Shown one piece after another: positions 17,033 to 26,641 of a DNA stretch of 64,000 bases. Each line of letters opens with the position of its first letter. The first letter of the stretch is position 1. The notes under the pieces are model-generated. The model was not told the origin of the DNA and did no database searches. It was given only the letters and a program-made list of their open reading frames with translations. The position numbers were made by a program, and so were the translations under genes. Source of the DNA: Aliivibrio sp. S3MY1 (GTDB lineage Bacteria > Pseudomonadota > Gammaproteobacteria > Enterobacterales > Vibrionaceae); NCBI RefSeq assembly GCF_028765575.1, contig NZ_JARACO010000005.1, positions 62,001 to 126,000 on the forward strand, written 5' to 3'.

Positions 17033-18580
17033 TTATGCTTTTAGCATTCGCTTTAAAATTTTTCCTGTCGCTGTCATTGGTAATGCTTCTACAATATCTA
17101 GATGTTTAGGACATTTATAGTCAGCTAGGTATTGTTTACTCCATTTAATCAGTTCTTTTTCTGAAATAGAGTGACCTTCTTTTAGTATAATAAAGGCTTT
17201 TACTTCTTCACCAAAACGCGGATGCTCAACACCAATAACAGCAACTAAGTGCACTGAAGGATGCTTCATATACACTTCTTCTACTTCGCGTGGGTAGACA
17301 TTATAGCCGCCACTAATAATCAGTTCTTTTAGACGATCAACGACATAGATATAGCCCTCCTCGTCGAAGCGAACAATATCTCCCGTATGAAGCCAACCAT
17401 CTACAATTGTTTTTGCGGTCTCTTGTGGTTTTTTGTAATAGCCTTTCATTACATTGTGACCACGAATGACAAGCTCACCTTCTTGTCCTATTGGCAGTTC
17501 ATGTCCATTTTTGTCTACCACTTTCATTGTGACACCTGGTAAAGGCTGCCCAATACTTCCTGGCTTTCTTTCAAATTCTAAATGGTTGAATGCGGCGACA
17601 GGGGACGATTCAGATAATCCATAGCCCTCAATAACTGGAACTTGCAGTTTTTCTTCGAATTGTTTTAGCACTTCAACTGGCATTGATGCGCCACCTGAAA
17701 TCGCGACTTTAAGATTTTTTGCAATCTCTTTTAGGTGCTCTCCTGGGTGTTTTTCAGCATAAGCCAGTAAACCAATGAACATAGTTGGAACACCCGCAAG
17801 ATGAGACACTTTGTGTTCATAAACTTGCTGAAGAACGGTTTTTGGTACGAAGCGAGAAATAAGAACAAGCGCACTACCAGCAAGAATTGAAGTGTTCATG
17901 ATCAGAGATTGGCCAAAGGTATGAAATAGTGGAAGTATCGCAATACTTACATCGGTCCCTTTTTGATTCGTCAATGATTGACACGCTTGTGCGTTACACA
18001 GCATGTTACTTTGACTTAATTCAGCCCCTTTGGCTGCACCAGTAGTCCCTGAAGTATATAGAATGACACAACTATCTTCTGCTGAACGATAGACTGTTTC
18101 AAAAGACGTTCTTCCGCTTTCTAACCATTGAGTAAATGAGTGAGCGACGGCTGCTTCTTGAGAGTTAGGTGTTGTTTCAATTAGGATGAAGTGTTCACAA
18201 AAGTCCGCTTTACTGTAGCCCTCATAGCCAAACTGACCGATAGGCATTGCATCCGAACCTTGGTATGAAATCAGGGCTACCGCATCAGAATCTTTTAGGT
18301 GATAAGCAACTTCTTCACCTTTTAGCATTATATTCAGAGGAACAACGACCGCTCCAATTTTTTGAATGGCATAATAAGCAATAACAAATTCAGGCGTGTT
18401 AGGACAAGATAGAGCAATTTTCTCATCAGGTTTTATATTGAGTTGACTCAAGTGATCAGCAATGGCGTTTACTTTTTGATTTAATTCTTGGTAAGTAATT
18501 TTCTGATCTTGAAAGATGAGGGCAATATTATTAGGACGAAAAGTTGCGTTACGCTCAAGATTATTGGCTAAATTATACAT
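17033..18580 (-). CDS. Fatty-acid/medium-to-long-chain acyl-CoA ligase (AMP-forming)
   Basis: The 515-residue enzyme belongs to the ANL superfamily. It contains YTSGTTGAAKG (P-loop-like A3 motif), LPLFHTFGQ, the GGASMP and GYGLSESSP motifs and WLHTGDIVRFDEEGY. The hinge is DRLKELIISGGYNVYP, and the C-terminal catalytic lysine sits in PMTATGKILKRML. This compact form resembles Bacillus-type LcfB/FadD rather than the 615-residue FadD15-like protein at 9.9 kb. The substrate chain length cannot be read from sequence. The next upstream gene points away, so it is the first gene of its transcript. Confidence 0.87.
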   Translation of the reverse strand: MYNLANNLERNATFRPNNIALIFQDQKITYQELNQKVNAIADHLSQLNIKPDEKIALSCPNTPEFVIAYYAIQKIGAVVVPLNIMLKGEEVAYHLKDSDAVALISYQGSDAMPIGQFGYEGYSKADFCEHFILIETTPNSQEAAVAHSFTQWLESGRTSFETVYRSAEDSCVILYTSGTTGAAKGAELSQSNMLCNAQACQSLTNQKGTDVSIAILPLFHTFGQSLIMNTSILAGSALVLISRFVPKTVLQQVYEHKVSHLAGVPTMFIGLLAYAEKHPGEHLKEIAKNLKVAISGGASMPVEVLKQFEEKLQVPVIEGYGLSESSPVAAFNHLEFERKPGSIGQPLPGVTMKVVDKNGHELPIGQEGELVIRGHNVMKGYYKKPQETAKTIVDGWLHTGDIVRFDEEGYIYVVDRLKELIISGGYNVYPREVEEVYMKHPSVHLVAVIGVEHPRFGEEVKAFIILKEGHSISEKELIKWSKQYLADYKCPKHLDIVEALPMTATGKILKRMLKA

Positions 18581-18856
18581 AGATAACCTTTATTGTTATT
18601 AGTGAATGTTGGATACAAGAGAAGTGTATATCAAGAAAGCGATAAAATCTGAAAGGAAAAAAAGATTTTACTCATTTATTAACAATAAGAGTAGTAGAGT
18701 CACTTTTTTATCGTTTTTTACGTAACTAAAATATCAATAATGACTAAGATCATAATGATTAGTGCGTTTGGTTCTTTTATAGAGGAATTGGCTATTTTTC
18801 AATTGAAAAGTGATCAGGGATAATTGGTTATCTATTGCATTTTTAGGATGAGAAAG

Positions 18857-19006
18857 ATGAGTAAGCAAGGAGTGCTGGGTGTCGTTATTGTGCTTATCAT
18901 GGCTGCAATCTTTACCTCTGGTTTGATGAGGGCGATGATTGAGTTATCTCTCTTCTTACTATTGATTGGCTATGTGTTGATCGTGAAAAGAAAGAAGAAA
19001 GAGTAG
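18857..19006 (+). CDS. Putative 49-residue membrane peptide
   Basis: The chosen ATG at 18857 (MSKQGVLGVVIVLIMAAIF) has AGG nine bases upstream. The frame also has an ATG at 18848 and an upstream start at 18824. The product has one or two hydrophobic stretches and ends in a basic tail (VKRKKKE), suggesting a cytoplasmic C-terminus. A 14-bp palindrome TTTTCAATTGAAAA (18796-18809) lies upstream, and a strong terminator follows six bases after the stop. The family is unknown to me. Confidence 0.55.
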   Translation: MSKQGVLGVVIVLIMAAIFTSGLMRAMIELSLFLLLIGYVLIVKRKKKE

Positions 19007-19012
19007 AAAGCA

Positions 19013-19047
19013 AAAAGGCTGATAAGTAAAATACTTATCAGCCTTTT
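19013..19047. terminator. Bidirectional terminator, 16-bp perfect stem
   Basis: A 16-bp arm at 19013-19028 (AAAAGGCTGATAAGTA) pairs perfectly with 19032-19047 around AAA. It ends the membrane peptide gene on plus and the tRNA on minus. Confidence 0.93.
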
Positions 19048-19053
19048 CTAATT

Positions 19054-19129
19054 TGGTGGCCCCTCCCAGATTTGAACTGGGGACCGAACGATTATGAGTC
19101 GTGCGCTCTAACCACTGAGCTAAGGGGCC
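19054..19129 (-). tRNA. tRNA-Ile2 (anticodon CAU, lysidine-modified)
   Basis: The 76-nt cloverleaf on the minus strand starts GGCCCCTTAGCTCAGTGGTT and ends with an encoded GGGGCCACCA. The acceptor arms GGCCCC/GGGGCC pair fully. The anticodon is CAT (plus 19094-19096). Sequence and position beside rpoD match enteric ileX-type tRNA, in which TilS converts C34 to lysidine so it reads AUA. It is not a methionine tRNA: the body matches Ile2, not Met. Confidence 0.95.
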
Positions 19130-19142
19130 GTTGTAGGTGGTG

Positions 19143-19171
19143 ATTATAGGGGAAGATGAAAACAGTGTCTA
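19143..19171 (-). promoter_or_regulatory. Promoter of tRNA-Ile2
   Basis: On the minus strand TAGACA (plus 19171-19166) and TATAAT (plus 19148-19143) are 17 bases apart. The predicted start is about seven bases before the mature 5' end. Confidence 0.8.
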
Positions 19172-19224
19172 GCCATAAGGCGTTTGCTTTTTAATCACTT
19201 GATTGAAAATATGCATATAGATCG

Positions 19225-19253
19225 AAAAAAGGTGAGCTTAAGCTCACCTTTTT
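19225..19253 (-). terminator. Terminator of the rpsU-yqeY-dnaG-rpoD operon
   Basis: A near-perfect palindrome centred on GGTGAGCTTAAGCTCACC, with A-rich and T-rich flanks, follows rpoD. Confidence 0.93.
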
Positions 19254-19281
19254 GATTCTATTAACAAATAATTATGTTTAA

Positions 19282-21123
19282 TTATTCGTCTAAGAAGCTA
19301 CGTAATACTTCTGAACGACTTGGGTGACGCAGTTTACGAAGTGCTTTTGCTTCGATTTGACGAATACGTTCACGCGTTACGTCAAATTGTTTACCCACTT
19401 CTTCAAGAGTATGGTCGGTATTCATATCAATACCAAAACGCATACGAAGTACTTTTGCTTCACGAGGCGTTAGGCCAGCAAGAACGTCGTTAGTTGCAAA
19501 TTTCAAGCTTGTTGAAGTTGCAGAGTCAACTGGAAGTTCAAGGGTATTATCCTCGATGAAATCACCTAGGTGCGAATCTTCATCATCACCGATAGGAGTT
19601 TCCATTGAAATAGGCTCTTTAGCGATTTTCAGAACCTTACGGATCTTGTCTTCTGGCATTTGCATGCGTTCAGCAAGTTCTTCTGGTAATGGTTCACGGC
19701 CCATTTCTTGTAGCATTTGACGCGAAATACGATTCAGTTTGTTGATCGTTTCGATCATGTGAACTGGAATACGGATTGTACGTGCTTGGTCGGCAATTGA
19801 ACGAGTGATCGCTTGACGGATCCACCATGTCGCATAAGTAGAGAATTTGTAACCACGACGGTATTCAAATTTATCTACAGCTTTCATCAGACCGATGTTA
19901 CCTTCCTGAATAAGATCCAAGAATTGTAGACCACGGTTGGTGTATTTTTTAGCAATAGAGATAACAAGACGTAAGTTTGCTTCAACCATTTCTTTTTTCG
20001 CACGACGAGCTTTTGCTTCACCGATAGACATGCGACGGCTGATGTCTTTGATATTTAGAACGGGTAATCCTGTTTCTTTCTCAATGCTGTCAATTTTTTT
20101 AATTGAACGGCGGATATCTTCTTCGTAACGCTTTAGACGCTCCACGTATGGTTTGTCAGAGGCGATGATTTCGTTGAACCATTCATCAGAAGATTCATTA
20201 CCAGAGAAAAGAGAAATGAATGATTTTTTAGGCATTTTTCCGTATTCAACACACATACGCATAATTAAACGTTCTTGTGTACGAACACGATCCATGCTGC
20301 CGCGCATTTCACGAACTAGGTAATCAAACTGTTTAGGGATCAGTTTAAATTCACGGAATACATCCGTTAACTCGCCAATCGCTACGCGTGCTTTTGCGTT
20401 ATCACGACCATGTTCTTCAAAAGCAAGTTGCATGTTGTGGTAAGACGTACGAAGCTCTGTGAATTTCTCCAAAGCAAGCTCTGGGTCAATACCTACATCT
20501 TCTTCTTCCTCGTCTTCATCATCTTCAGTATCTTCGTCTTCATCTTCAAGATCAGATTCGCTCAGTTCAGAGCCGATGTGAGTCGCTGTTGGTGCTGCTG
20601 AACCATCATCATTAGGATCAACAAAACCAGAAATGATATCAGTAAGTCGGATCTCTTCGGCTTGAACTTTATCAAACTGTTCTAATAGGTATGAAATTGC
20701 GCCAGGGAATTCAGCAACAGAACACTGAACTTCATTAATACCTTCTTCAATACGTTTAGCGATGTCAATTTCGCCTTCACGGGTAAGAAGTTCAACAGTA
20801 CCCATTTCACGCATATACATGCGAACAGGATCCGTTGTACGGCCAATTTCACTTTCTACACTTGATAGTGCGGCTGCAGCTGCTTCTGCTGCATCTTCAT
20901 CAGTTACGGCATCATCATCATTCAATGACATATCATCAGCATCAGGTGCGGTTTCTACCACTTTGATGCCCATGTCATTGATCATTTGGATAATATCTTC
21001 AACCTGCTCAGAATCTACAATTTCTTCTGGTAGGTGATCGTTAACTTCTGCGTAGGTCAGATAGCCTTGTTCCTTGCCTTTGATTACAAGTAATTTTAGC
21101 TGTGACTGCGGATTTTGATCCAT
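19282..21123 (-). CDS. rpoD: RNA polymerase primary sigma factor sigma-70
   Basis: RpoD directs core polymerase to housekeeping promoters. I start at ATG 21123 ([20 protein letters not shown], 613 residues, same as E. coli), which has AGGA eight bases upstream; the frame is open 23 codons further. Region 1.1 is N-terminal. The non-conserved region holds a very acidic stretch ([18 protein letters not shown], about residue 192). Region 2 carries [21 protein letters not shown] and [11 protein letters not shown], and region 4 contains [21 protein letters not shown]. It is the last gene of the macromolecular synthesis operon. Confidence 0.98.
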   Translation of the reverse strand: MDQNPQSQLKLLVIKGKEQGYLTYAEVNDHLPEEIVDSEQVEDIIQMINDMGIKVVETAPDADDMSLNDDDAVTDEDAAEAAAAALSSVESEIGRTTDPVRMYMREMGTVELLTREGEIDIAKRIEEGINEVQCSVAEFPGAISYLLEQFDKVQAEEIRLTDIISGFVDPNDDGSAAPTATHIGSELSESDLEDEDEDTEDDEDEEEEDVGIDPELALEKFTELRTSYHNMQLAFEEHGRDNAKARVAIGELTDVFREFKLIPKQFDYLVREMRGSMDRVRTQERLIMRMCVEYGKMPKKSFISLFSGNESSDEWFNEIIASDKPYVERLKRYEEDIRRSIKKIDSIEKETGLPVLNIKDISRRMSIGEAKARRAKKEMVEANLRLVISIAKKYTNRGLQFLDLIQEGNIGLMKAVDKFEYRRGYKFSTYATWWIRQAITRSIADQARTIRIPVHMIETINKLNRISRQMLQEMGREPLPEELAERMQMPEDKIRKVLKIAKEPISMETPIGDDEDSHLGDFIEDNTLELPVDSATSTSLKFATNDVLAGLTPREAKVLRMRFGIDMNTDHTLEEVGKQFDVTRERIRQIEAKALRKLRHPSRSEVLRSFLDE

Positions 21124-21221
21124 AGACGGTATCCTACTTCTGGTCTGTGTGAAGGAATTAGTATGCGAAATGCAAACCATTAATAATAACAAATTTATGT
21201 GTTGATGACGATGCAGGGATT

Positions 21222-22982
21222 CTATGCTTTTAATTCTAGCATTAAGGCTAGCAGCTCCCGCTTTTCTTCGACTGATAAGCCAAGCGTTCTTTCTCTCGTC
21301 TGTAAACTTTCAATTTGTTGATTGATACACTGAGCCAAAACATTGTCCAGTGAATCCATAAATACATCTTGGGTATTGTCTTGATCTATGGGTAATTCCC
21401 ATACTGCCAAGCGCGATAATAGTTTTTCACTTTTATCCCCACGCCAATATTCTAATAATTGGCCTGTAGAGATATGGGGATTATGTCTGCAATTTTCAAG
21501 TAATTGTAGAAATAAACTTAAGCCAGGCAGTGGAATGTCTTGAACACTGCTTAAATCTGGGACTAATTGCGCCAAATTTGGATTTTGTAACAGTAAGGTG
21601 ATCACTTCACGCATGGCTGTACGCTTCATCTCTGGTTGAGCTTGGCGTTTTGTTTCTGAAGCACCTTGCTTAGATATTAGTTGTTGTAATTGGCTTTCAT
21701 CCATAATTCCGAGCGTTTTGCCAAGTTGCTCACGTAAATAAAGACGTAGAGTCCCACCTGGCACTTTATCGATTAGAGGAACGGCAAGTGTTGTTAACTT
21801 CGCTTTTCCTTCTCGACTGCTCGTATCTATCTGATCGACCAACGTTCTAAACATAAAATCAATTAATGATTCTGCTTGAGTTACGGCTTGCTCAAAGGCC
21901 ACTTTACCGTGCTGGCGAATGTAGGTGTCAGGATCTTCACCGTCAGGTAAAAACATGAATTTTAATTGTCGACCATCATTTAGGTATGGCAGTGCTTGTT
22001 CCATTGCTCGCCATGCAGCCTCTCGACCTGCTCGGTCACCATCATAACAACACACGACGGTGCTTGTTTGGCGAAAGAGAAGTTGCATATGATCGCCTGT
22101 CGTTGCTGTACCTAGAGAGGCAACAGCGTAATCTACGCCAAACTGCGCTAAAGCCACGACATCCATATAGCCTTCAACAACGAGAGCTTGGGGTAAATCT
22201 TTATATGCTTGCAGTGCTTCATATAAACCATAAAGCTCTTTGCCTTTATGGAAAATAGGAGTTTCAGGTGAATTTAAATATTTGGGAGTGCCTTCACCAA
22301 TTACGCGGCCACCAAAGCCGATAACGCGACCTCGACGATCTCTAATAGGGAACATGACTCGACCACGAAAACGGTCATAACGACGGCCATTATCGCTTTC
22401 AATTAACATCCCACCGTTGACTAAAGCATCTTGTGATGTTTTGTCTCGGCCAAAGTTATTTTTGACTAATTCCCACTCATCAGCCACATAACCGATACCA
22501 AATTTCTGAACTATTTCTCCAGAAAGGCCACGATCTTTAAGGTAGTTGATAGCATGGATATTTGCGGCTGATTTTAATTGGGAGCAATAAAATTGACTAA
22601 TACCGCCCATTAAATCATATAGGCTTCGTTTCTGTTCTGAATTGGCCGTTGGACCTGAAGGAGCGTTAAAGCCACTACGTTGTTCTCGAGGAACATCAAG
22701 ACCAAGCATAGAGGCGAGTTCTTCAATGGCTTCGACGAATTCTAAACGGTCAAACTCCATGAGGAAGTCAATGGCATTACCATGAACACCACAGCCAAAG
22801 CAGTGATAAAACTGTTTTTCTTGGCTAACAGAAAAAGAAGGGGATTTTTCATTATGGAATGGACAGCAAGCGCCGTAGTTCTTCCCTTGTTTTTTCAGTT
22901 TTACTCTTGTGTCAATGATATCGACAATATCGTGTCGATTTAAAAGCTCATCAATAAAACTGCGAGGGATATGTCCAGACAT
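21222..22982 (-). CDS. dnaG: DNA primase
   Basis: DnaG lays RNA primers at the fork and binds DnaB through its C-terminus. Its 586 residues (E. coli 581) start with [23 protein letters not shown]. The zinc site is C40, H43, C61, C64. The TOPRIM catalytic region has [11 protein letters not shown] and [12 protein letters not shown]. The C-terminal helicase-binding domain is less conserved, as usual. It lies 98 bases upstream of rpoD's chosen start and is separated from yqeY by a strong hairpin, which probably lowers its expression relative to rpsU. Confidence 0.97.
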   Translation of the reverse strand: MSGHIPRSFIDELLNRHDIVDIIDTRVKLKKQGKNYGACCPFHNEKSPSFSVSQEKQFYHCFGCGVHGNAIDFLMEFDRLEFVEAIEELASMLGLDVPREQRSGFNAPSGPTANSEQKRSLYDLMGGISQFYCSQLKSAANIHAINYLKDRGLSGEIVQKFGIGYVADEWELVKNNFGRDKTSQDALVNGGMLIESDNGRRYDRFRGRVMFPIRDRRGRVIGFGGRVIGEGTPKYLNSPETPIFHKGKELYGLYEALQAYKDLPQALVVEGYMDVVALAQFGVDYAVASLGTATTGDHMQLLFRQTSTVVCCYDGDRAGREAAWRAMEQALPYLNDGRQLKFMFLPDGEDPDTYIRQHGKVAFEQAVTQAESLIDFMFRTLVDQIDTSSREGKAKLTTLAVPLIDKVPGGTLRLYLREQLGKTLGIMDESQLQQLISKQGASETKRQAQPEMKRTAMREVITLLLQNPNLAQLVPDLSSVQDIPLPGLSLFLQLLENCRHNPHISTGQLLEYWRGDKSEKLLSRLAVWELPIDQDNTQDVFMDSLDNVLAQCINQQIESLQTRERTLGLSVEEKRELLALMLELKA

Positions 22983-23005
22983 CTTTTTTCTTTTCCTGTA
23001 GATAC

Positions 23006-23043
23006 AAACAAGCCGTGCATATCAAAGATAGCACGGCTTGTTT
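23006..23043 (-). terminator. Internal hairpin between yqeY and dnaG
   Basis: AAACAAGCCGTGC (23006-23018) pairs with GCACGGCTTGTTT (23031-23043): a 13-bp perfect stem with a 12-base loop. In the transcript direction it ends in TTT, then GTATC, so it should be a partial terminator. E. coli has an analogous internal terminator before dnaG. Confidence 0.7.
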
Positions 23044-23059
23044 TATAAATAGAGTATTA

Positions 23060-23503
23060 TTAAGCCAGTTTAGATTTAACTAATTGGCTTACTTTACCCA
23101 TGTCAGCGCGGCCTTGGATTTGAGGTTTTAACACGCCCATCACCTTGCCCATATCTTGCATTCCAGCAGCACCAGATTCAATAATTGCTTCGTCTAATAA
23201 CTTAGCAACTTCTTCATCAGTTAGTGCTTGCGGCATAAAGTCATCAAGCACTAAAATTTCAGCACTCTCTTTATCAGCAAGATCATCACGACCAGCAGCA
23301 GTGAACTGCGATACTGAATCACGACGTTGTTTAACCATCTTTGTTAAAACAGCAATGATATCATCGTCAGACAAAGTAGTATGACCATCGATTTCACGTT
23401 GTTTAATTTCAGATAGAGCTAAACGAATTGTGCCAAGGCGTATTTTATCCTTGGCTTTCATCGCTAACTTTTGCTCGTCTTTGAGTTTTTCAATTAGAGC
23501 CAT
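23060..23503 (-). CDS. yqeY: GatB/YqeY domain protein
   Basis: The 147-residue protein (MALIEKLKDEQKLAMKAKDKIRLGTIRLALSE...) is the stand-alone YqeY domain related to the tail of the GatB amidotransferase subunit, where that domain contacts tRNA. Its own function is unsettled. The conserved centre is QFTAAGRDDLADKESAEI and the C-terminus GRADMGKVSQLVKSKL. In vibrios it sits between rpsU and dnaG, which E. coli lacks. Confidence 0.92.
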   Translation of the reverse strand: MALIEKLKDEQKLAMKAKDKIRLGTIRLALSEIKQREIDGHTTLSDDDIIAVLTKMVKQRRDSVSQFTAAGRDDLADKESAEILVLDDFMPQALTDEEVAKLLDEAIIESGAAGMQDMGKVMGVLKPQIQGRADMGKVSQLVKSKLA

Positions 23504-23529
23504 AACTTAGTCCTAAATTAGGTAAGTTA

Positions 23530-23745
23530 TTAGTACAGGCGAACGCGACGTGCGTTTTCGCGAGACAACTTCTTAGCGTGACGCTTTTGAGCTGCTGCTT
23601 TAGCGCGTTTACGTACTGTAGTAGGTTTTTCGTAATGCTCACGACGGCGAACTTCAGAAAGAATACCTGCTTTTTCGCAAGAGCGCTTGAAACGACGTAG
23701 TGCAACGTCGAACGGTTCGTTTTCACGTACTTTAACTACTGGCAT
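23530..23745 (-). CDS. rpsU: 30S ribosomal protein S21
   Basis: S21 is a small basic protein that promotes base pairing between 16S rRNA and the Shine-Dalgarno sequence. The 71 residues ([27 protein letters not shown]...) match E. coli length and sequence style, with the Arg/Lys-rich tail ENARRVRLY. It is the first gene of the rpsU-yqeY-dnaG-rpoD operon. Confidence 0.97.
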   Translation of the reverse strand: MPVVKVRENEPFDVALRRFKRSCEKAGILSEVRRREHYEKPTTVRKRAKAAAQKRHAKKLSRENARRVRLY

Positions 23746-23819
23746 ATGCCTTTCACCTCAGGTGTTAGTCAATTCGCTGGTAGTTATAATTAACCAGCTA
23801 TTATTCAAATTGGTGCCGA

Positions 23820-23848
23820 ATTTTAATCCGATAGAGGCGTTTTGTAAA
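23820..23848 (-). promoter_or_regulatory. Promoter of the rpsU operon
   Basis: Minus-strand TTTACA (plus 23848-23843) and TAAAAT (plus 23825-23820) are 17 bases apart, giving a leader of about 68 bases. A dyad ATTCTT-GATT-AAGAAT lies just upstream, and GCTGGT...ACCAGC lies in the leader. I see no LexA box of the kind found at the E. coli operon. Confidence 0.7.
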
Positions 23849-23972
23849 GCATTCTTGATTAAGAATTGAGTAATTTCTTTGTTTATTTTAGCTTCTCTAG
23901 TCATCACGTCGCTTGAGGTAGCTTAGTGATGTAGGTAATATGGCGTTAAATTAACAGGTAACTGAGAAAAAT

Positions 23973-24992
23973 ATGCGAATTTTAGGCATTGAAACCTCGT
24001 GTGATGAAACGGGTGTTGCGATTTATGATGATGAAAAAGGGCTATTAGCTCATCAACTTTATAGCCAAGTAAAACTGCACGCAGATTACGGTGGTGTTGT
24101 CCCTGAATTGGCCTCTCGTGACCATGTTAAAAAGACAATTCCATTAATCCAAGCAGCGTTAAATGATGCGGGCATGACTAAAGACGATATCGACGGCATT
24201 GCTTATACGGCAGGCCCAGGTTTAGTTGGTGCATTATTAGTAGGTTCAACGATTGGCCGCAGTATTGCGTATGCGTGGGATGTTCCTGCGATTCCTGTTC
24301 ATCACATGGAAGGCCATTTACTTGCGCCAATGCTTGAAGATGAGCCACCTGCATTTCCGTTTGTAGCGCTACTTGTATCAGGCGGCCACACCATGATGGT
24401 TGAAGTAAAAGGCATTGGTGAATATCAAATTCTTGGTGAATCTGTAGATGATGCCGCTGGTGAAGCATTTGATAAAACAGCTAAATTAATGGGGCTTGAT
24501 TATCCTGGTGGTCCTTTGCTATCAAAATTAGCAGAGAGTGGCACTAAAGGTCGTTTTAAATTCCCTCGTCCAATGACGGATCGTCCTGGTTTAGATTTTA
24601 GCTTCTCTGGTCTCAAAACATTTGCCGCAAACACCATTCGTGCTAACGATGATGATTTGCAAACTCGTGCAGATATTGCGTTTGCTTTCCAAGAAGCGGT
24701 GGCGGATACCTTAGCAATTAAATGTCGTCGTGCATTAAAGCAAACGGGTATGAAACGTTTAGTGATGGCGGGTGGGGTAAGTGCGAATACTTACCTTCGT
24801 CAAGAGCTAGAAACGATGATGAAAAAAATTGGTGGTGAGGTGTTTTATCCTCGAACTGAATTTTGTACCGACAACGGTGCCATGATTGCTTATGCTGGTA
24901 TGCAACGTTTGAAGAATGGTGAGACAACCGATTTAGCGGTTCAAGCTAAGCCACGTTGGCCTATCGATCAGCTTAAACCGATTGCAAAATAA
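23973..24992 (+). CDS. tsaD: tRNA threonylcarbamoyladenosine transferase subunit
   Basis: TsaD, with TsaB and TsaE, transfers threonylcarbamoyl to A37 of ANN-decoding tRNAs. The 339 residues start [20 protein letters not shown]. Metal ligands H111 and H115 sit in [15 protein letters not shown] and the [12 protein letters not shown] segment are ASKHA-fold motifs. The gene is divergent from rpsU, the classic gammaproteobacterial arrangement. Confidence 0.97.
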   Translation: MRILGIETSCDETGVAIYDDEKGLLAHQLYSQVKLHADYGGVVPELASRDHVKKTIPLIQAALNDAGMTKDDIDGIAYTAGPGLVGALLVGSTIGRSIAYAWDVPAIPVHHMEGHLLAPMLEDEPPAFPFVALLVSGGHTMMVEVKGIGEYQILGESVDDAAGEAFDKTAKLMGLDYPGGPLLSKLAESGTKGRFKFPRPMTDRPGLDFSFSGLKTFAANTIRANDDDLQTRADIAFAFQEAVADTLAIKCRRALKQTGMKRLVMAGGVSANTYLRQELETMMKKIGGEVFYPRTEFCTDNGAMIAYAGMQRLKNGETTDLAVQAKPRWPIDQLKPIAK

Positions 24993-25038
24993 CCGTGATT
25001 AACCAAGATCGTCAATGATTTTGGCTTATTTATTAAAT

Positions 25039-25065
25039 AAAAGGGACTAAATTAGTCCCTTTTTC
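25039..25065. terminator. Bidirectional terminator between tsaD and plsY
   Basis: AAAAGGGACTAA and TTAGTCCCTTTT form a long stem between convergent genes. It overlaps the last codons of plsY. Confidence 0.88.
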
Positions 25066-25648
25066 TTTGCCAAATTTTCTTCTCTTTACCTGCAAAAAAT
25101 CGACGAATATTCTCGTGATGTTTTAGGACGATTAAGCAAGAAAGCATAGCAACAGGAAGGGTGTATTGGGGCTTTACTAACCAAGTGAATAAAGGAGCAA
25201 GTAGAGCGGTAATCATTGATGCTAAAGAAGAATACCCAGTCACCAATACTGTGATAACCCAACTACCAAATAACATTCCAGTTAAATCTAACCCTATCGG
25301 AGCTAAAGCCCCAAGAGCGGTTGCCACCCCTTTTCCACCTTTAAAGTGAAAAAATAGCGGGTACATGTGACCTAAGCAGGCTGAAATTGCAATGATGCCT
25401 AATAGTAGAGGATTAATTTCAAGAAAGTAGCCTCCCCATACTGGTAACATTCCTTTTAAAATATCGCAAAGTAGAACTAACCCTGCCGCTCCTTTACCAC
25501 CAAGACGAAAGACATTGGTCGCCCCAGGGTTATGGGAGCCTGAATTTCTTGGGTCGGGTAAGCCTTTTAATCGACAAATTAAAACCGCACTAGAGATCGA
25601 TCCTAGAAGATAGGCGATGATGATCATAATTAGTGCAAGAGGGGTCAT
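25052..25648 (-). CDS. plsY: Glycerol-3-phosphate acyltransferase PlsY
   Basis: PlsY acylates glycerol-3-phosphate from acyl-phosphate at the inner membrane, starting phospholipid synthesis. I start at ATG 25648 ([17 protein letters not shown], 198 residues), preceded by AAAGG. Conserved motifs are [15 protein letters not shown] and [14 protein letters not shown], and five or so membrane helices are evident. It is divergent from folB. Confidence 0.95.
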   Translation of the reverse strand: MTPLALIMIIIAYLLGSISSAVLICRLKGLPDPRNSGSHNPGATNVFRLGGKGAAGLVLLCDILKGMLPVWGGYFLEINPLLLGIIAISACLGHMYPLFFHFKGGKGVATALGALAPIGLDLTGMLFGSWVITVLVTGYSSLASMITALLAPLFTWLVKPQYTLPVAMLSCLIVLKHHENIRRFFAGKEKKIWQRKRD

Positions 25649-25793
25649 GAATGAGCCTTTATTTAGGTGAACAGAAGCGATCAAAAATCATTTTTATAGT
25701 ATATTGCTCAGCATATTGAGCAAGGTAATATCAATATTACGTTGTTTTTCTTTTAATGGGTATCCGACCTCTTAATAAAAAGTGTGATCAAAG

Positions 25794-26147
25794 ATGGATT
25801 TAGTATTTATAAAACAGCTTGAAGTTATTACAACCATTGGCGTTTATGAGTGGGAACAGGGCATTAAACAAAAGCTCGTATTAGATATTGATATGGCTCA
25901 TGACAATCAACCCGCAGCGGCATCTGATGATGTTCAACATTGTTTAAATTATGCAGACGTGAGTGAGGCGGTGACGGCTCATATTCAAAACGGTCGCTTC
26001 TTATTGGTTGAGCGTGTTGCAGAAGAGATCGCAGAGCTTATTATGACTCGTTTTTCAGTGCCTTGGATCCGCATTCATTTATCTAAACCAGGTGCAGTGG
26101 TAAATGCACACAGTGTTGGGGTTGTGATTGAGCGAGGAAGCAAATGA
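25794..26147 (+). CDS. folB: Dihydroneopterin aldolase
   Basis: FolB cleaves dihydroneopterin to 6-hydroxymethyl-dihydropterin in folate synthesis. The 117-residue product starts MDLVFIKQLEVITTIGVYEWEQ and contains CLNYADVSEAV and LVERVAEEIAELIM, typical of the small octameric enzyme. It overlaps folK by four bases (ATGA), and the two act in consecutive steps. Confidence 0.95.
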   Translation: MDLVFIKQLEVITTIGVYEWEQGIKQKLVLDIDMAHDNQPAAASDDVQHCLNYADVSEAVTAHIQNGRFLLVERVAEEIAELIMTRFSVPWIRIHLSKPGAVVNAHSVGVVIERGSK

Positions 26148-26632
26148 TCACCACCTATATTGGCGTTGGTTCCAATATTGCCCCTGAAAAACACGTAAAA
26201 ATAGCAATTGATGAATTAAAATCTTTAGGTGACGTTACCAAGATTTCGACGGTTTATGAAGCGGAGCCTGTTGGATTTTCAAGCCATAATTTTTTTAATT
26301 TAGTGGTGGAATTAAACGTTGCTCATTCATTGACTGAATTAGGTTCACTATTGCGTGCAATCGAAATTAAATGGGGCAGAGAGCCTAATGCACAGAAGAA
26401 TCAAGATCGAACATTAGATCTGGATATTCTTTTGTACGGCGATTTAGTTTCGGGATCAGATCCTCAGTTACCGAGAGAGGATCTTTTTAAGTTCGCGTTT
26501 GCTATTTTACCTATGGTGGAATTGAATCCAGATCTTATTATTCCCAGCACACAACGTACCATCAGTGAAATATGGGCAGAGTTCCCTTATTCTCAATCGC
26601 TAAAACCTGCTTTATTAAATTTAACATTCTAA
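26144..26632 (+). CDS. folK: HPPK, 6-hydroxymethyl-dihydropterin pyrophosphokinase
   Basis: FolK transfers pyrophosphate from ATP to 6-hydroxymethyl-dihydropterin. The 162 residues contain the N-terminal IGVGSNIAPEKH and the HPPK signature region WGREPNAQKNQDRTLDLDIL, which supplies the Mg-binding aspartates. The start codon overlaps the end of folB. Confidence 0.94.
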   Translation: MITTYIGVGSNIAPEKHVKIAIDELKSLGDVTKISTVYEAEPVGFSSHNFFNLVVELNVAHSLTELGSLLRAIEIKWGREPNAQKNQDRTLDLDILLYGDLVSGSDPQLPREDLFKFAFAILPMVELNPDLIIPSTQRTISEIWAEFPYSQSLKPALLNLTF

Positions 26633-26641
26633 TGGACTATC

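Noticed and set aside
19054-19129. tRNA with anticodon CAU read as tRNA-Met
   Set aside because: The body and acceptor stem match tRNA-Ile2 and the rpoD-proximal position is that of ileX; lysidine modification makes it read AUA.
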